Source of the DNA: Bacillota bacterium
GTDB lineage: Bacteria; Bacillota; DTU025; MWDF01
Length of the DNA: 64,000 bases
Assembly (NCBI GenBank): GCA_029565935.1
Contig: JAKQNF010000010.1
Location: forward strand, 1-64,000
Direction: 5' to 3'
The position numbers and the translations under genes are program-made. Position 1 is the first letter of the stretch. Every line of letters starts with the position of its first letter. Below are positions 9,095-18,126 of the stretch, piece after piece. The notes beneath the pieces were generated by a model, which worked only from the letters and a program-made list of their open reading frames with translations, had not been told where the DNA came from and did not search any database.

Positions 9095-9868
9095 TCACAA
9101 CGACGGCTTGACGGACGCCCCGCCGGCGTCGCGCACGAATATGATCTCGTTCATGTACCACTCTATGGCGTCTGGCATGCCGTCGTGGTCGAAGTCGATG
9201 GGGACATTGAGAGCGTCCGCGTCATCAAGGAAGAATGCGTTCAGTATCGTCCGACCAGAATTCGCCACGAAGACGGCGCCCTCGTTAGCCGGCGTATATA
9301 TATTGAATGCGGCCATGATGATACCGCTGCCGTATGCTTTCCCCTTGTATGCGTTCGGTTCGGTATGACTTTCGTCATAAGGGTCGTCCGCCTGGTTGAG
9401 AGGAAGGCTCGACGCCACGTCGTTGGGCTCGGTCCAGAGAGGGTCGTCCCCGTTGATGGGCCAGACGGGTATCGGCTCATCCACGGTGGACACGTAATCA
9501 TAGCCGAATTTCTTCCAGAGCAGGTCGTAGCCCTCTAGTAAGTGTGTAGAGACTATCGCGCGGGCCCCTTTATCCACGAAGTCCTCTATAAGGGTGAGGC
9601 CTACATCGCCGGGGAAGGTCATGGTCCTGCTATCGACTATGACAAGGTCCCATGCCTGGGACGTGAACGCGTTCGAGAAATCGTACGTCGTCGTTACGTG
9701 CGTGTAGGCGAAGTGTAGCTCCTCCAGTGCCTGACCTGCAAAATTATGGTAAGTGTCGTCGAAATAGAGTATGGCCATCCTCTTGGCGCATCCCGGCCCA
9801 AGCATCACAGCCGATAGGAGCAGGACCGCCGCCATAAGGAACCTGGCTCGTCTGCTGGCTTTTGACAT
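9095..9868 (-). CDS. Secreted lipoprotein of unknown function with an EF-hand-like segment
   Basis: The 257-residue chain begins with a lipoprotein signal ending in LGPGC, so Cys27 should be lipidated and the protein anchored on a membrane. Residues 32-110 look like an alpha/beta domain of the type found in ThuA/GATase-like folds (AILYFDDTYHNF, then WDLVIVDSRTM, then GARAIVSTHLLEG). Near the C terminus DFDHDGMPDAIEW resembles a calcium-binding DxDxDG loop of the EF-hand/dockerin/thrombospondin-3 type. No family with a known function is recognised. It starts behind GGAGGTGCGCC and stands alone. Confidence 0.72.
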   Translation of the reverse strand: MSKASRRARFLMAAVLLLSAVMLGPGCAKRMAILYFDDTYHNFAGQALEELHFAYTHVTTTYDFSNAFTSQAWDLVIVDSRTMTFPGDVGLTLIEDFVDKGARAIVSTHLLEGYDLLWKKFGYDYVSTVDEPIPVWPINGDDPLWTEPNDVASSLPLNQADDPYDESHTEPNAYKGKAYGSGIIMAAFNIYTPANEGAVFVANSGRTILNAFFLDDADALNVPIDFDHDGMPDAIEWYMNEIIFVRDAGGASVKPSL

Positions 9869-10098
9869 GGCGCACCTCCGATAGGATAATTTCCATGATA
9901 TATATATTTGACTAAAATGAATATTAACCTTCTGGAAGCGACTGTGGTTTCCCGATCATGTGCACTTATCCGGTCCGTGATTATGCGCGATTTCACCAAC
10001 GGCCCGTTTGATCGGCCACAAAATGATGCTCCCATAGATTACCATAGGCGCTAAACGGCATGGTTCTGAGATTTCGCTGAACTAGAGGGGGGAAGCAG

Positions 10099-10563
10099 AT
10101 GGAGGAAGGAGTCACTATCATCGAGCTCAAGGGAGAACCTGCGCTCTTCGTACGGAGAGTGGCGTCCATAGCAGAACTACCGACCGTGATAAACCAGGGC
10201 CTTAATTCCATACTCGTGTACATAGAGAGGGCGAAAGGGGAACACGCCGCTACGTTGTTCACCCGTTTCAATTCGCTGGACCTTAATCATTTCGACGTAG
10301 AGGTGGGCGTTTCGACCCGGATGGAACTGAAGGGCGAGGGTGAGATCCAAACAGGTTGGATAACGGCCGGTTTAGCGGCAGAGGCGAGGTATAAGGGGGC
10401 ATACTCCGCGATCGTCATGACGTACAACTATATAACCGAGTGGATCGAAAAGAACGGCTACGCTATAGACGGCCCGTTTTATGAGATGTATCCTGAACCG
10501 CCTGAGGGGATGCTTGAGGAGGAGCTCCTCACCAGGGTGGTAGTACCCGTGAAGAAGAGATGA
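10099..10563 (+). CDS. GyrI-like effector-binding domain protein
   Basis: This is a free-standing 154-residue GyrI/AraC-effector-binding (SOUL-like) domain. The segment VRRVASIAELPTVINQGLNSI fits the first beta-alpha unit, and the C terminus shows the characteristic YEMYPEPPEG followed by EELLTRVVVPVKK. Such domains bind small hydrophobic molecules and occur alone or fused to regulators such as BmrR. No DNA-binding part is present. The ATG follows GGGGGGAAGC. A second GyrI-like gene follows 250 bases downstream, so the pair may sense or sequester related compounds; that is inference. Confidence 0.82.
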   Translation: MEEGVTIIELKGEPALFVRRVASIAELPTVINQGLNSILVYIERAKGEHAATLFTRFNSLDLNHFDVEVGVSTRMELKGEGEIQTGWITAGLAAEARYKGAYSAIVMTYNYITEWIEKNGYAIDGPFYEMYPEPPEGMLEEELLTRVVVPVKKR

Positions 10564-10815
10564 CGCAGTCACGCCGAACTCCAGGGCGATGTGCGAAAGA
10601 CGCAGTCATCCTGCCTCTGACTTCCCATATTCGGCGCGGTTTCGAAATAAGAACAAGCACGTTACAAGGATATCCACCATCAGAGGGGAAATCTACCCAA
10701 TGTGGCGGCAGTAGACGATGAGGATGCCCAGCACCTCAGAAAGCTAAAGCAGGCGCATCGCACTGCTGCGACCAGGATCGGGCGCAGCCCGTTTCCTACT
10801 GCTGCGAGGGGGGAG

Positions 10816-11337
10816 ATGACTGTATTGTCACGTCTCGTCAACTTCCAGACGAAACACATGCCCGCTATACGGATCATAGGCAAGGCGATACGGATGAACA
10901 TGGACATGAAGGATAATCCCATTCCGGCACTCTGGGAGAAGTGCTTCGAAGAAGGCTCTTTCAAGGCCCTTGAGGCCATGGAGGGGCACATCGTCGAGAA
11001 GGACTACATAGGCCTGATATGCGACTGGTCAAACGAGACGAAGGCCTACACGTACGTCTGCGGCATGATAATGGACGCAGGCTGCCCTGTCCCCGAAGGC
11101 TTCACGTCTAGGGATTTCCCTGCGTCGACGGTGGCCATCGGCTGGATACAGGGCCCCGAAAAGGACAACTACAAGGACGCGCACGTGCTCACCCTGTACG
11201 AGCTCGAAAAGCGCGGCTTGAAGGCGGACGATACGGCCGAATGGTGGATGGAGCTATATAACTGCCCCCGCTTTACTCAGCCGCAGTCCAGCGGGGAAGT
11301 GATCCTCGACTACTACATCCCCTGTTTGGAAGGCTGA
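10816..11337 (+). CDS. Second GyrI-like effector-binding domain protein
   Basis: The 173-residue chain is a divergent member of the GyrI-like group: an N-terminal strand with RIIGKAIRMNM, a central VCGMIMDAGCPVPEGF, and the typical end SGEVILDYYIPCLE. The frame is open for 38 codons before the chosen ATG, but that stretch looks non-coding, and GAGGGGGGAG stands directly before the ATG. A TTG three codons further has better Shine-Dalgarno spacing and could be the real start. It contains several Cys and Trp residues suited to a hydrophobic ligand pocket. The role is unknown, and the gene pairs with the GyrI-like gene upstream. Confidence 0.78.
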   Translation: MTVLSRLVNFQTKHMPAIRIIGKAIRMNMDMKDNPIPALWEKCFEEGSFKALEAMEGHIVEKDYIGLICDWSNETKAYTYVCGMIMDAGCPVPEGFTSRDFPASTVAIGWIQGPEKDNYKDAHVLTLYELEKRGLKADDTAEWWMELYNCPRFTQPQSSGEVILDYYIPCLEG

Positions 11338-11698
11338 ACGCCAGGCCATAGCTCACCGGGCGAAGGAGCCTGACGATGTAAGCAGACGGTGCTTCTTGTA
11401 CCGTTTTACGCACAATCGACGGATCCGATGGACCAATTCTGTCCTCTAGAACTAGAAATTGGATGATCCAAGGCCTCAAAGGATAGGTCCTATGAGGCCA
11501 CGCGCCTAGAAAAACGCTAATTGCATTTTTCCTATCATCCTGCTTTCACAATTTCTACGCGCCGGCAATACTTGTTCTTATACCGGTGCCCCCTTCGATA
11601 GGGCTATCAGAGCCCACAAAATATTCACCATAAGTCTTATAATTAAACACGGTTGGAGGAAAACTTAGGCCTCCATATAGTTTCGAGGAGGGTATTCC
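11338..11698. other. Structured intergenic region before the transketolase genes
   Basis: No gene is seen. Two inverted-repeat structures stand out: GGATC / GATCC enclosing CCAATT / AATTGG (11421-11469), and GGCCTCA a AGGA tagg TCCT a TGAGGCC (11472-11499). Neither has a U tract. A perfect TATAAT at 11638-11643 lies 55 bases before the transketolase start and is probably its -10, although no clear -35 is present. Confidence 0.5.
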
Positions 11699-12526
11699 AT
11701 GTTCAGAAATCTGAATGAGGGACAGCTGCGCGCGAAGACGAAGGAGCTGAGGACGAAGATCCTGAAGATGCTTTGCGAAGCAGGATCCGGCCACTCTGGC
11801 GGCTCGCTGTCATCAATCGACATCCTTACTGTGCTTTACAACAAGGTCATGAACCACGATCCCAAGAACCCCAAGTATCCAGGACGCGACAGGTTTGTGC
11901 TGTCCAAGGGCCATGTCTGCCCGGCGCTGTACGTCGTACTGGCAGACTGCGGCTATTTCGACGAATCACACCTCATGACGCTGCGCAAGTACGGAAGCAT
12001 ACTGCAAGGCCATCCCTATATGCACAAGACGCCCGGATTGGACGTCTCCTCCGGATCTCTTGGACAGGGCCTGTCGGTGGCGGTCGGCATGGCGCTCGGG
12101 GCCAGGATGGACAAAGGGAACCAGCGCGTGTACTGCCTGATGGGCGACGGTGAGCAGCAAGAAGGCCAGATCTGGGAGGCCGCGATGGCGGCGGGGCACT
12201 ACAAGCTGGACAATCTCTGTGGAATCGTGGACCAGAACAGGCTTCAGATCGACGGTTTCGTTAAAGACGTAATGAACATAGAGCCCCTCGCCGATAAATG
12301 GACGGCCTTCAACTGGAACGTAATCCGCTGCGACGGGCACGACATGTCATCCATAGAGAATGCCTTCGCCCAGGCCGCGGCGTTCAAGGGCAAGCCCTCC
12401 GTCATAATCGCCGACACGGTGAAGGGCAAGGGCGTCTCCTTCATGGAGAACAAGTGCAACTGGCACGGCGTGGCACCGAACAAAGAACAGCTCGAGACGG
12501 CGATGTGCGAGCTGGAATGCGATTAG
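11699..12526 (+). CDS. Transketolase, N-terminal (TPP-binding) subunit
   Basis: Transketolase moves two-carbon units between sugar phosphates and links the pentose pathway with glycolysis. This 275-residue protein covers only the N-terminal third of classic one-chain transketolase: GSGHSGGSLSSIDILTVLY, then the thiamine diphosphate motif GDGEQQEGQIWEAAM running to VDQNRLQ, which ends the Mg/TPP loop. Split transketolases are common in archaea and anaerobic bacteria. The second part starts 21 bases downstream and the two must assemble. It starts at ATG behind GAGGAGGG. An N-terminal dehydrogenase-E1-like relative cannot be excluded, but the paired C-terminal gene supports transketolase. Confidence 0.94.
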   Translation: MFRNLNEGQLRAKTKELRTKILKMLCEAGSGHSGGSLSSIDILTVLYNKVMNHDPKNPKYPGRDRFVLSKGHVCPALYVVLADCGYFDESHLMTLRKYGSILQGHPYMHKTPGLDVSSGSLGQGLSVAVGMALGARMDKGNQRVYCLMGDGEQQEGQIWEAAMAAGHYKLDNLCGIVDQNRLQIDGFVKDVMNIEPLADKWTAFNWNVIRCDGHDMSSIENAFAQAAAFKGKPSVIIADTVKGKGVSFMENKCNWHGVAPNKEQLETAMCELECD

Positions 12527-12547
12527 GGCGAGGAAGGGAGAAAGGAC

Positions 12548-13528
12548 ATGGAGATAGTAGAGCTTAAAGTCAATCTGGCCTCGCCTGAGCGGGTACCTTC
12601 GCGCGACGGCTACGGGCATGGACTCGTGGACGCGGGCAAGATGGACGAGAACGTTGTGGCGCTAGGGGCAGACATCACGGCATCGGTGAGGGTGGACTGG
12701 TTCCAGAAGGAGTTCCCCGAGCGTTTCTTCAGCGTGGGGATCGCAGAGCAGGACCAGATGTGCATAGCGGCAGGCCTGGCCCTTATGGGCAAGGTACCGT
12801 TCGTCACCAACTACGGGGTATTCCTCGCAGGCAGGGCCTGGGACCAGATCAGGACCACGGTGTGTTATAGCAACTTGAACGTCAAGTTGGGCGGCGCCCA
12901 CGGCGGGATATCGGTGGGAGCGGACGGAGCGACGCACCAGGCGCTAGAGGAGATCGCGCTGATGCGCTGCCTACCCAACATGAAAGTCATCGTCCCGGCG
13001 GACGCTATAGAAGCGCGCAAGGCGACGGTGGCTATAGCCAAGACCTACGGTCCGGCATATGTGCGCTTCGGTCGTGAGAAGGTGCCGGTGGTAACGGACG
13101 AGGCGACCCCGTTCGAGATAGGCAAGGCCTATTGCTGCAAGGACGGCACCGATGTGGCGATCGTGGCTTGCGGCGCCATGGTGTACGAGGCGCTCGTCGC
13201 GGCGGAGAAGCTGGCCAAGTCGGGCATAAGCGCGATGGTCATAAACAACCACACTGTGAAGCCGATCGATAAGGACACTCTAATCGAAGCCGCAAAGAAG
13301 ACGAAAGCCGTCGTTACCGCAGAGGAACACCAGCTCATGGGCGGCATGGGAAGCGCCGTACTGGAAGTACTCGCCCAGAACTACCCGGTGCCTGCACGCA
13401 TGGTCGGCGTCGAGGACCGCTTCGGAGAATCGGGGGATCCCGACACTCTCATGAAGGCCTTCGGGCTCACCAGCGACCACATAGTCGAGGTCGCCAAGGA
13501 AGTCCTGAAGATGAAGATGGCAAGATAA
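12548..13528 (+). CDS. Transketolase, C-terminal (pyrimidine-binding) subunit
   Basis: The 326-residue protein supplies the second and third domains of transketolase. Around residue 60, FFSVGIAEQDQMCIAAGLAL contains the Glu that activates thiamine diphosphate. GAHGGISVGADGATHQALEEIALMR follows, with conserved His residues, and the C-terminal domain includes EEHQLMGGMGSAV. The close spacing to the N-terminal gene and the matching lengths indicate a two-subunit enzyme. DXP synthase has related domains, but it is normally one long chain, and its C-terminal part would carry different substrate residues. A GC-rich hairpin follows about 60 bases downstream. Confidence 0.94.
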   Translation: MEIVELKVNLASPERVPSRDGYGHGLVDAGKMDENVVALGADITASVRVDWFQKEFPERFFSVGIAEQDQMCIAAGLALMGKVPFVTNYGVFLAGRAWDQIRTTVCYSNLNVKLGGAHGGISVGADGATHQALEEIALMRCLPNMKVIVPADAIEARKATVAIAKTYGPAYVRFGREKVPVVTDEATPFEIGKAYCCKDGTDVAIVACGAMVYEALVAAEKLAKSGISAMVINNHTVKPIDKDTLIEAAKKTKAVVTAEEHQLMGGMGSAVLEVLAQNYPVPARMVGVEDRFGESGDPDTLMKAFGLTSDHIVEVAKEVLKMKMAR

Positions 13529-13588
13529 GCTGCTGACGGGCCCACGGCAGTACACCGGCGGACGGTGTTACGGAACGAATTGATGAAA

Positions 13589-13622
13589 GCGCCCTCCCTA
13601 GAGTCTTATCGAAGGAGGGCGC
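13589..13622 (+). terminator. Hairpin after the transketolase genes, probable terminator
   Basis: A 9-bp perfect stem GCGCCCTCC / GGAGGGCGC with a 16-base loop is followed by ATGCATTATG rather than a U run. Termination is plausible but not certain. A second perfect stem CATCCGTC / GACGGATG follows at 13656-13681. Confidence 0.5.
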
Positions 13623-13776
13623 ATGCATTATGTAGTACGTATACAGCTAGACCAACATCCGTCCGACACGAACGACGGATGACGGTACGTAGAGCTGCTT
13701 TACATATCCTGCCGGTTTGAATATGATTCAATGAAAACGCCCTGTCCGGGGCGGTCCCATGAAGGGAGACGCTGAG

Positions 13777-14943
13777 ATGCTGTCTGGCTTTCTTACATGG
13801 ATGATGAGATACGGCTCATTACTGTACTTCTCCTTCCTCGCCGCGCTTTTGATGATCGCCGTATCGAACGTCATACTGATGCCGAAGCTCAAGAAGAGCA
13901 CAAGGAAAAGGCACGTCAAGGTCTCACTGCTGGTGCCTGCCAGGAACGAGCAGGGAAATATAGAAAGGTGCGTAAGGTCCCTGCTGGCGCAGGATTACGG
14001 GAACTTCGAGCTGATCGTGCTGGACGACAACTCCACTGATGCGACCGGAGAGATACTCGAGAGAATAGCCAGGGAGGATCCTCGCCTTAAGGTAATGAAG
14101 GGCACACCGCTGCCTGAAGGATGGCTCGGCATGTGCTGGGCGTGCTGGCAGCTGGCGCACGAGGCCAGCGGGGAATACCTGATGTTCTTCGACGCGGACA
14201 CCTGGCATGAGCCGATATGCGTATCTGCTACGTTGGATGTCTTCGAGGATTTCGACGCCGACATGGTATCGGGCATGGCGAAGCACAAGTTCGGGACACT
14301 GGGTGAGGCTCTTTCCGTCTCGCTGGCTCCATGGGGCATGATAAGCTGCTTCCCGGTCGCGATAATGCACTATTTCAAGTTCGGTTTCCCGTCGATGGCC
14401 GCGGGGATGTACATGACCTTCCGCAAGGACAAGTACTTCGAATGCGGCGGCCATTCTGCCGTTAAGATGGATGCCGTGCTCGACAAGTCACTAGCTAGGA
14501 TAATGAAAAGGATGGGGATGAAGATCATCCTAGTGGATGCGACCGACGCAGTCCACTGCAGGATGTACCATTCCATGAAGGACGCCTTCGTCGGCTTTGC
14601 CAAGAACGTTTTCGCCACGTTCGACTACAAGGTACTGAAATGCCTGGCGGTATTCCTTTTCATGCTCGCCAGCGTGACGATACCGATAGCTTATCTGGTA
14701 TCCGTCGGGTTCGTGGCAGATGTGGTTTTAGCTAGGGGGGCTATGGTGCTGATTGCGATGTCGCTGCTGTTGTGGACTATCACGTGCGTAAAGGGCAAGA
14801 TACCGCTATATATAGTATTGTTTTACCCCGTAACGTTCACGATCTGGTTCCTGATGGCGATGACGTCCGTCGTCCATGCCATCTTCGGGCTCTCCAGCTG
14901 GAAGGGCCGCAAGATGCCAAGACCGAAGGTAAGCCTGATATAG
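13777..14943 (+). CDS. Membrane-anchored family 2 glycosyltransferase
   Basis: The 388-residue protein has one N-terminal transmembrane helix, a GT2 catalytic domain and about three C-terminal helices, an arrangement shared with HpnB- and CrtQ-like enzymes. The GT2 core begins with VSLLVPARNEQGNIERCVRS, continues with IVLDDNSTDAT, and has FFDADTW with the metal-binding DxD about 100 residues later. The donor would be a nucleotide sugar and the acceptor a lipid or isoprenoid; neither can be named. The start is the ATG after AAGGGAGACGCTGAG. Six earlier in-frame codons overlap the ribosome site and are not used. It is a single gene followed by a terminator. Confidence 0.87.
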   Translation: MLSGFLTWMMRYGSLLYFSFLAALLMIAVSNVILMPKLKKSTRKRHVKVSLLVPARNEQGNIERCVRSLLAQDYGNFELIVLDDNSTDATGEILERIAREDPRLKVMKGTPLPEGWLGMCWACWQLAHEASGEYLMFFDADTWHEPICVSATLDVFEDFDADMVSGMAKHKFGTLGEALSVSLAPWGMISCFPVAIMHYFKFGFPSMAAGMYMTFRKDKYFECGGHSAVKMDAVLDKSLARIMKRMGMKIILVDATDAVHCRMYHSMKDAFVGFAKNVFATFDYKVLKCLAVFLFMLASVTIPIAYLVSVGFVADVVLARGAMVLIAMSLLLWTITCVKGKIPLYIVLFYPVTFTIWFLMAMTSVVHAIFGLSSWKGRKMPRPKVSLI

Positions 14944-15264
14944 GGGCTGTGAGGACCAGGAAGGCACCGGCCTTTAGCGGAAGAAAATGGATACAAGCAA
15001 GCCGCCGTCATTGGCGGCTTTATAATGGTCCTAACGAAGAATTCCCCAAGACAGACTGACATAAGGAAGTTCACATGTTGAAGTTATGCGAGATTCATGA
15101 AGGTTTATGAGGTACTTATGAAGAAGTAATCCATATGTAAATACAGAAATATCCAAATCGGAGGCCCTAGCAGGTTAGTCAGCGTAGGAGGTAGTAAGGA
15201 CGGGGGAACTTAAGTGGCCTAATAGGCCGTCGAATATATAAGAGACTAAAAGGGAGATGAGTAC
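14944..15264. other. Intergenic region with terminator and AT-rich upstream sequence
   Basis: This region holds the glycosyltransferase terminator. About 200 bases follow without a recognised element, apart from the ribosome site AGGGAGATGAGTAC before a GTG start. Confidence 0.5.
14999..15024 (+). terminator. Rho-independent terminator after the glycosyltransferase
   Basis: An 8-bp stem AAGCCGCC / GGCGGCTT with a 6-base loop is followed by TATAAT. Confidence 0.8.
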
Positions 15265-17883
15265 GTGGACAAGGATTCACTGTTCAAGCGAATCATTAAG
15301 GGCGTCTTCACGAATCCTCCCTCCAAGCCCGAGCCGGGGTACGAATTCGAGAAGGCCACGGGCACGATAAAAAGGTACATCCAACCTGAGGAGGAAGTAG
15401 AGGAGCTAATAATACCCGAGGAGATAGAAGGCGTCGTAGTTACCACGATAGGCAGCGAGGCATTCGCAAACTGCGACAAGCTCATCAGCGTAATCATACC
15501 CGTGGGCGTGACCACGATAGGAGAGCACGCGTTCGCGAACTGCGACAAGCTGACGAACGTGGCCCTTCCGCCCGGCCTCACGAGCATAGGGGACTTTGCG
15601 TTCAACAACTGCATCAACCTTGAGAGCATGCTCATACCCTACGGGGTCACGACCATCAACAAGGCGGTGTTCGCCAACTGCACCAACCTGTCGAAGCTTG
15701 CCATACACCCGGGTGTTACGAGCATCGGCATGAACGCGACCCTAAGATGCTTCAACCTTACGATCCACGGCACAGAAGGTTCCTGCGCCCATGCTTACGC
15801 CACGGAGAACAGGATACCTTTCAAGGCGCTAAAGCTAAGGACCGGCTACAGCGTCAACGGCAAGGTGCTGGACAAGTTCGGCAACAGGATGCCGGGGGTC
15901 ACGTTCAAGTTGGGTGAGGATCCGCATACTACCGACCAGGAGGGCAAGTTCAAGGTCGGCTCCCTTAGCGGCACGGTAGTGATAAAACCTATGAGCGACG
16001 AAGGCTACAAGTTCTCGCCCTCTGAGATAAAAGTATCAGGTCCAGGGACGGACATCTGCTTCGAGGCGTCCTACAGCATAGTAGGCAGAGTTAAGGACAA
16101 GTCGGGCATGGGCATAGAAGGAGTCAGCTTCTCGTACGGTGAGAAGTCGTTCGCCACCGGCTCAGACGGTTCGTTTAAGATCCCGGATATAAGTGGCCAG
16201 GCGGTGCTCAAGCCGGTGAGCACCCAGAACTACATATTCACGCCTACGGACGTTACCGTCCTAGGACCGTCCATGGACTTGACCTTCGAGGCCTATTGCA
16301 GCGTATCGGGCAGCATTAAGGACGGCAAGGGCGACAAGATGCCCGGCTTCAGGTTCGCGCTTGACGGGGAGACGCTAGTAACGGACCCACTTGGCAACTT
16401 CGTTATACCGGCGATCAGCGGGACCACCGTCATAAGACCGTCCAGCCCTGACGGCTATTACTTCAAGCCGTCGGAAGTGACGCTGGAAGGTCCGGGCGAG
16501 GATATCAGCTTCGAGGTGTTCTACGAAATCTCGGGCTACGTCATGGACGAGGATGGCAACGGAATCGAGGGGGCCACCGTGTCCGCCCAGGGCAGGAAGG
16601 CTTTATCGGACGCGGAAGGGGCCTTCAAGCTATCCGGGATGACCGGCAACATAAAAGCGACGGTAACGAAGGACGGCCTGAAGTTCCTGAACGACTCCCT
16701 CGACGTAACAGGACCGTCCTCGAACATCGATTTCGTGGCGCAGATGCCCGTCTTGAAGCAGGAGGCCGCACCCGCTGGGCCGGATATGGGCCTTGAGCCC
16801 GAGGCCGCCGAGGCCGCCGAGGAGGCCAAGGTGACCATGGAGGCCGAAAGAGCGGTGGAGGTGGAGGCGGAGGAGCCCGTAAAGATGACAGGGCCCGAAG
16901 AGGCTACGAAAGCCGAGGAGACAATGGAGGAGCCGACTGCTAAGGTAACGGAGGAAACGAGCAGGGTCGTAGAGCTGACGTTCACGACGGACTCCGAGGG
17001 TATATTCAACATACCCAACATAAGCGGCAGGACGATAATCAGGCCTGTAAGCAGCGAAGGTTATATATTCACCCCGAGCGAGGTAGTGATAACGGGCCCG
17101 GAAGACGAGATCTACTTCGAGGTCTCATACAACGTATCGGGCCATGTCAAAGACGAAGAAGGCAACGGAATACCCGGCGCGACGATATCCGCAGGAGACC
17201 GTAGCGTGACTTCCTCAGCTGACGGTTCCTATCTGCTGACCGGACTCAGCGGCGAAGCGACTGTCGTGGTCAACAAGGACGGCTGCTCGTTCAAGACCGG
17301 CGAGGCGCAGGTGAAAGGACCGTCCAGCGGAATAGAGTTCACAGCCTACAGCATCGTGGCAGGAAGGGTGACCGACGCATTCGGCGTCGGAATCGCCGAC
17401 GTCCTCGTTTCCGGCGAAGGCAAGAGCGCAAGGACCGGCGCCGACGGCTCTTATGCGCTGATGGGCGTAAGTGGGCGTGCGAAGATCACGGCAGCCAAGG
17501 ACGGGTACGCGTTCAATCCTGATGCCATACAGATCACCGGCTTGCCCCACGGTATAGACTTCGTCGGAGAGTACTTCATAACGGGCAGGGTCGCGTTCTC
17601 CGACGGCACAGGAATTGCCGGAGTGACTGTTTCGGCAGGGGCTAATTCCACAGTCACAAGGGATGACGGCACGTATTCACTAAACGGCTTGAGCGGCACC
17701 GCAGGCGTGAGCGCCTCTAAGGACAAGTACAACTTCAGCCCGCCAGACAAGCAGATCACCGGGCCTGGCCAGGGAATCGATTTCACCGGTGGGTACAACA
17801 TCTCCGGCAGGATCGTGGACGTGAGAGGGAAAGGCATCGGTGGCGTGGCCGTGATGATAGGCGGCAAACAGCAGAAGCAATAG
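15265..17883 (+). CDS. Large repeat protein: LRR_5 segment plus many carboxypeptidase-regulatory-like Ig domains
   Basis: The 872-residue protein starts at GTG behind AGGGAG. Residues about 55-190 are BspA-type leucine-rich repeats (IGSEAFANCDKLISVIIP and variants). From residue 195 onward come beta-sandwich repeats of about 75 residues, each opening with a Y-x-[VI]-[SN]-G-x-V-x-D-x-x-G-x-G-[IM]-x-G-V motif and closing with a [VI]-x-GP-x-x-x-I-x-F-x-A/E strand, like the CarboxypepD_reg/Cna-B families. Residues 493-567 are an acidic Glu/Ala/Val linker that replaces the first half of one repeat, and the last repeat stops after 29 residues. No signal peptide or anchor is visible, which is odd for such domains. 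A structural or surface role is likely but unproven. Confidence 0.85.
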   Translation: MDKDSLFKRIIKGVFTNPPSKPEPGYEFEKATGTIKRYIQPEEEVEELIIPEEIEGVVVTTIGSEAFANCDKLISVIIPVGVTTIGEHAFANCDKLTNVALPPGLTSIGDFAFNNCINLESMLIPYGVTTINKAVFANCTNLSKLAIHPGVTSIGMNATLRCFNLTIHGTEGSCAHAYATENRIPFKALKLRTGYSVNGKVLDKFGNRMPGVTFKLGEDPHTTDQEGKFKVGSLSGTVVIKPMSDEGYKFSPSEIKVSGPGTDICFEASYSIVGRVKDKSGMGIEGVSFSYGEKSFATGSDGSFKIPDISGQAVLKPVSTQNYIFTPTDVTVLGPSMDLTFEAYCSVSGSIKDGKGDKMPGFRFALDGETLVTDPLGNFVIPAISGTTVIRPSSPDGYYFKPSEVTLEGPGEDISFEVFYEISGYVMDEDGNGIEGATVSAQGRKALSDAEGAFKLSGMTGNIKATVTKDGLKFLNDSLDVTGPSSNIDFVAQMPVLKQEAAPAGPDMGLEPEAAEAAEEAKVTMEAERAVEVEAEEPVKMTGPEEATKAEETMEEPTAKVTEETSRVVELTFTTDSEGIFNIPNISGRTIIRPVSSEGYIFTPSEVVITGPEDEIYFEVSYNVSGHVKDEEGNGIPGATISAGDRSVTSSADGSYLLTGLSGEATVVVNKDGCSFKTGEAQVKGPSSGIEFTAYSIVAGRVTDAFGVGIADVLVSGEGKSARTGADGSYALMGVSGRAKITAAKDGYAFNPDAIQITGLPHGIDFVGEYFITGRVAFSDGTGIAGVTVSAGANSTVTRDDGTYSLNGLSGTAGVSASKDKYNFSPPDKQITGPGQGIDFTGGYNISGRIVDVRGKGIGGVAVMIGGKQQKQ

Positions 17884-17938
17884 GCCAAGAGTCTTGTGGG
17901 AATTCCACAGCTTTATGAAAATGCATGCATATAGGACC

Positions 17939-17970
17939 CGGATGCCGGCAAATGTCGGCATCCGCTTTAT
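17939..17970 (+). terminator. Rho-independent terminator after the repeat protein
   Basis: A 9-bp perfect stem CGGATGCCG / CGGCATCCG with an 8-base loop is followed by CTTTAT. Confidence 0.8.
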
Positions 17971-18126
17971 GCCTGTAGCACCTCCGTTCGTACCGTGTGC
18001 TTACAATATGGCATAATATGAAATATAATACATACGAAACATAACGGCTGTGGACAGGCGAGAGCACGCCTTGGTTGGGGCACGTAGGCGTATCAGTAAA
18101 AGATCGCCTGCTCGGGGGGCGGCAAG

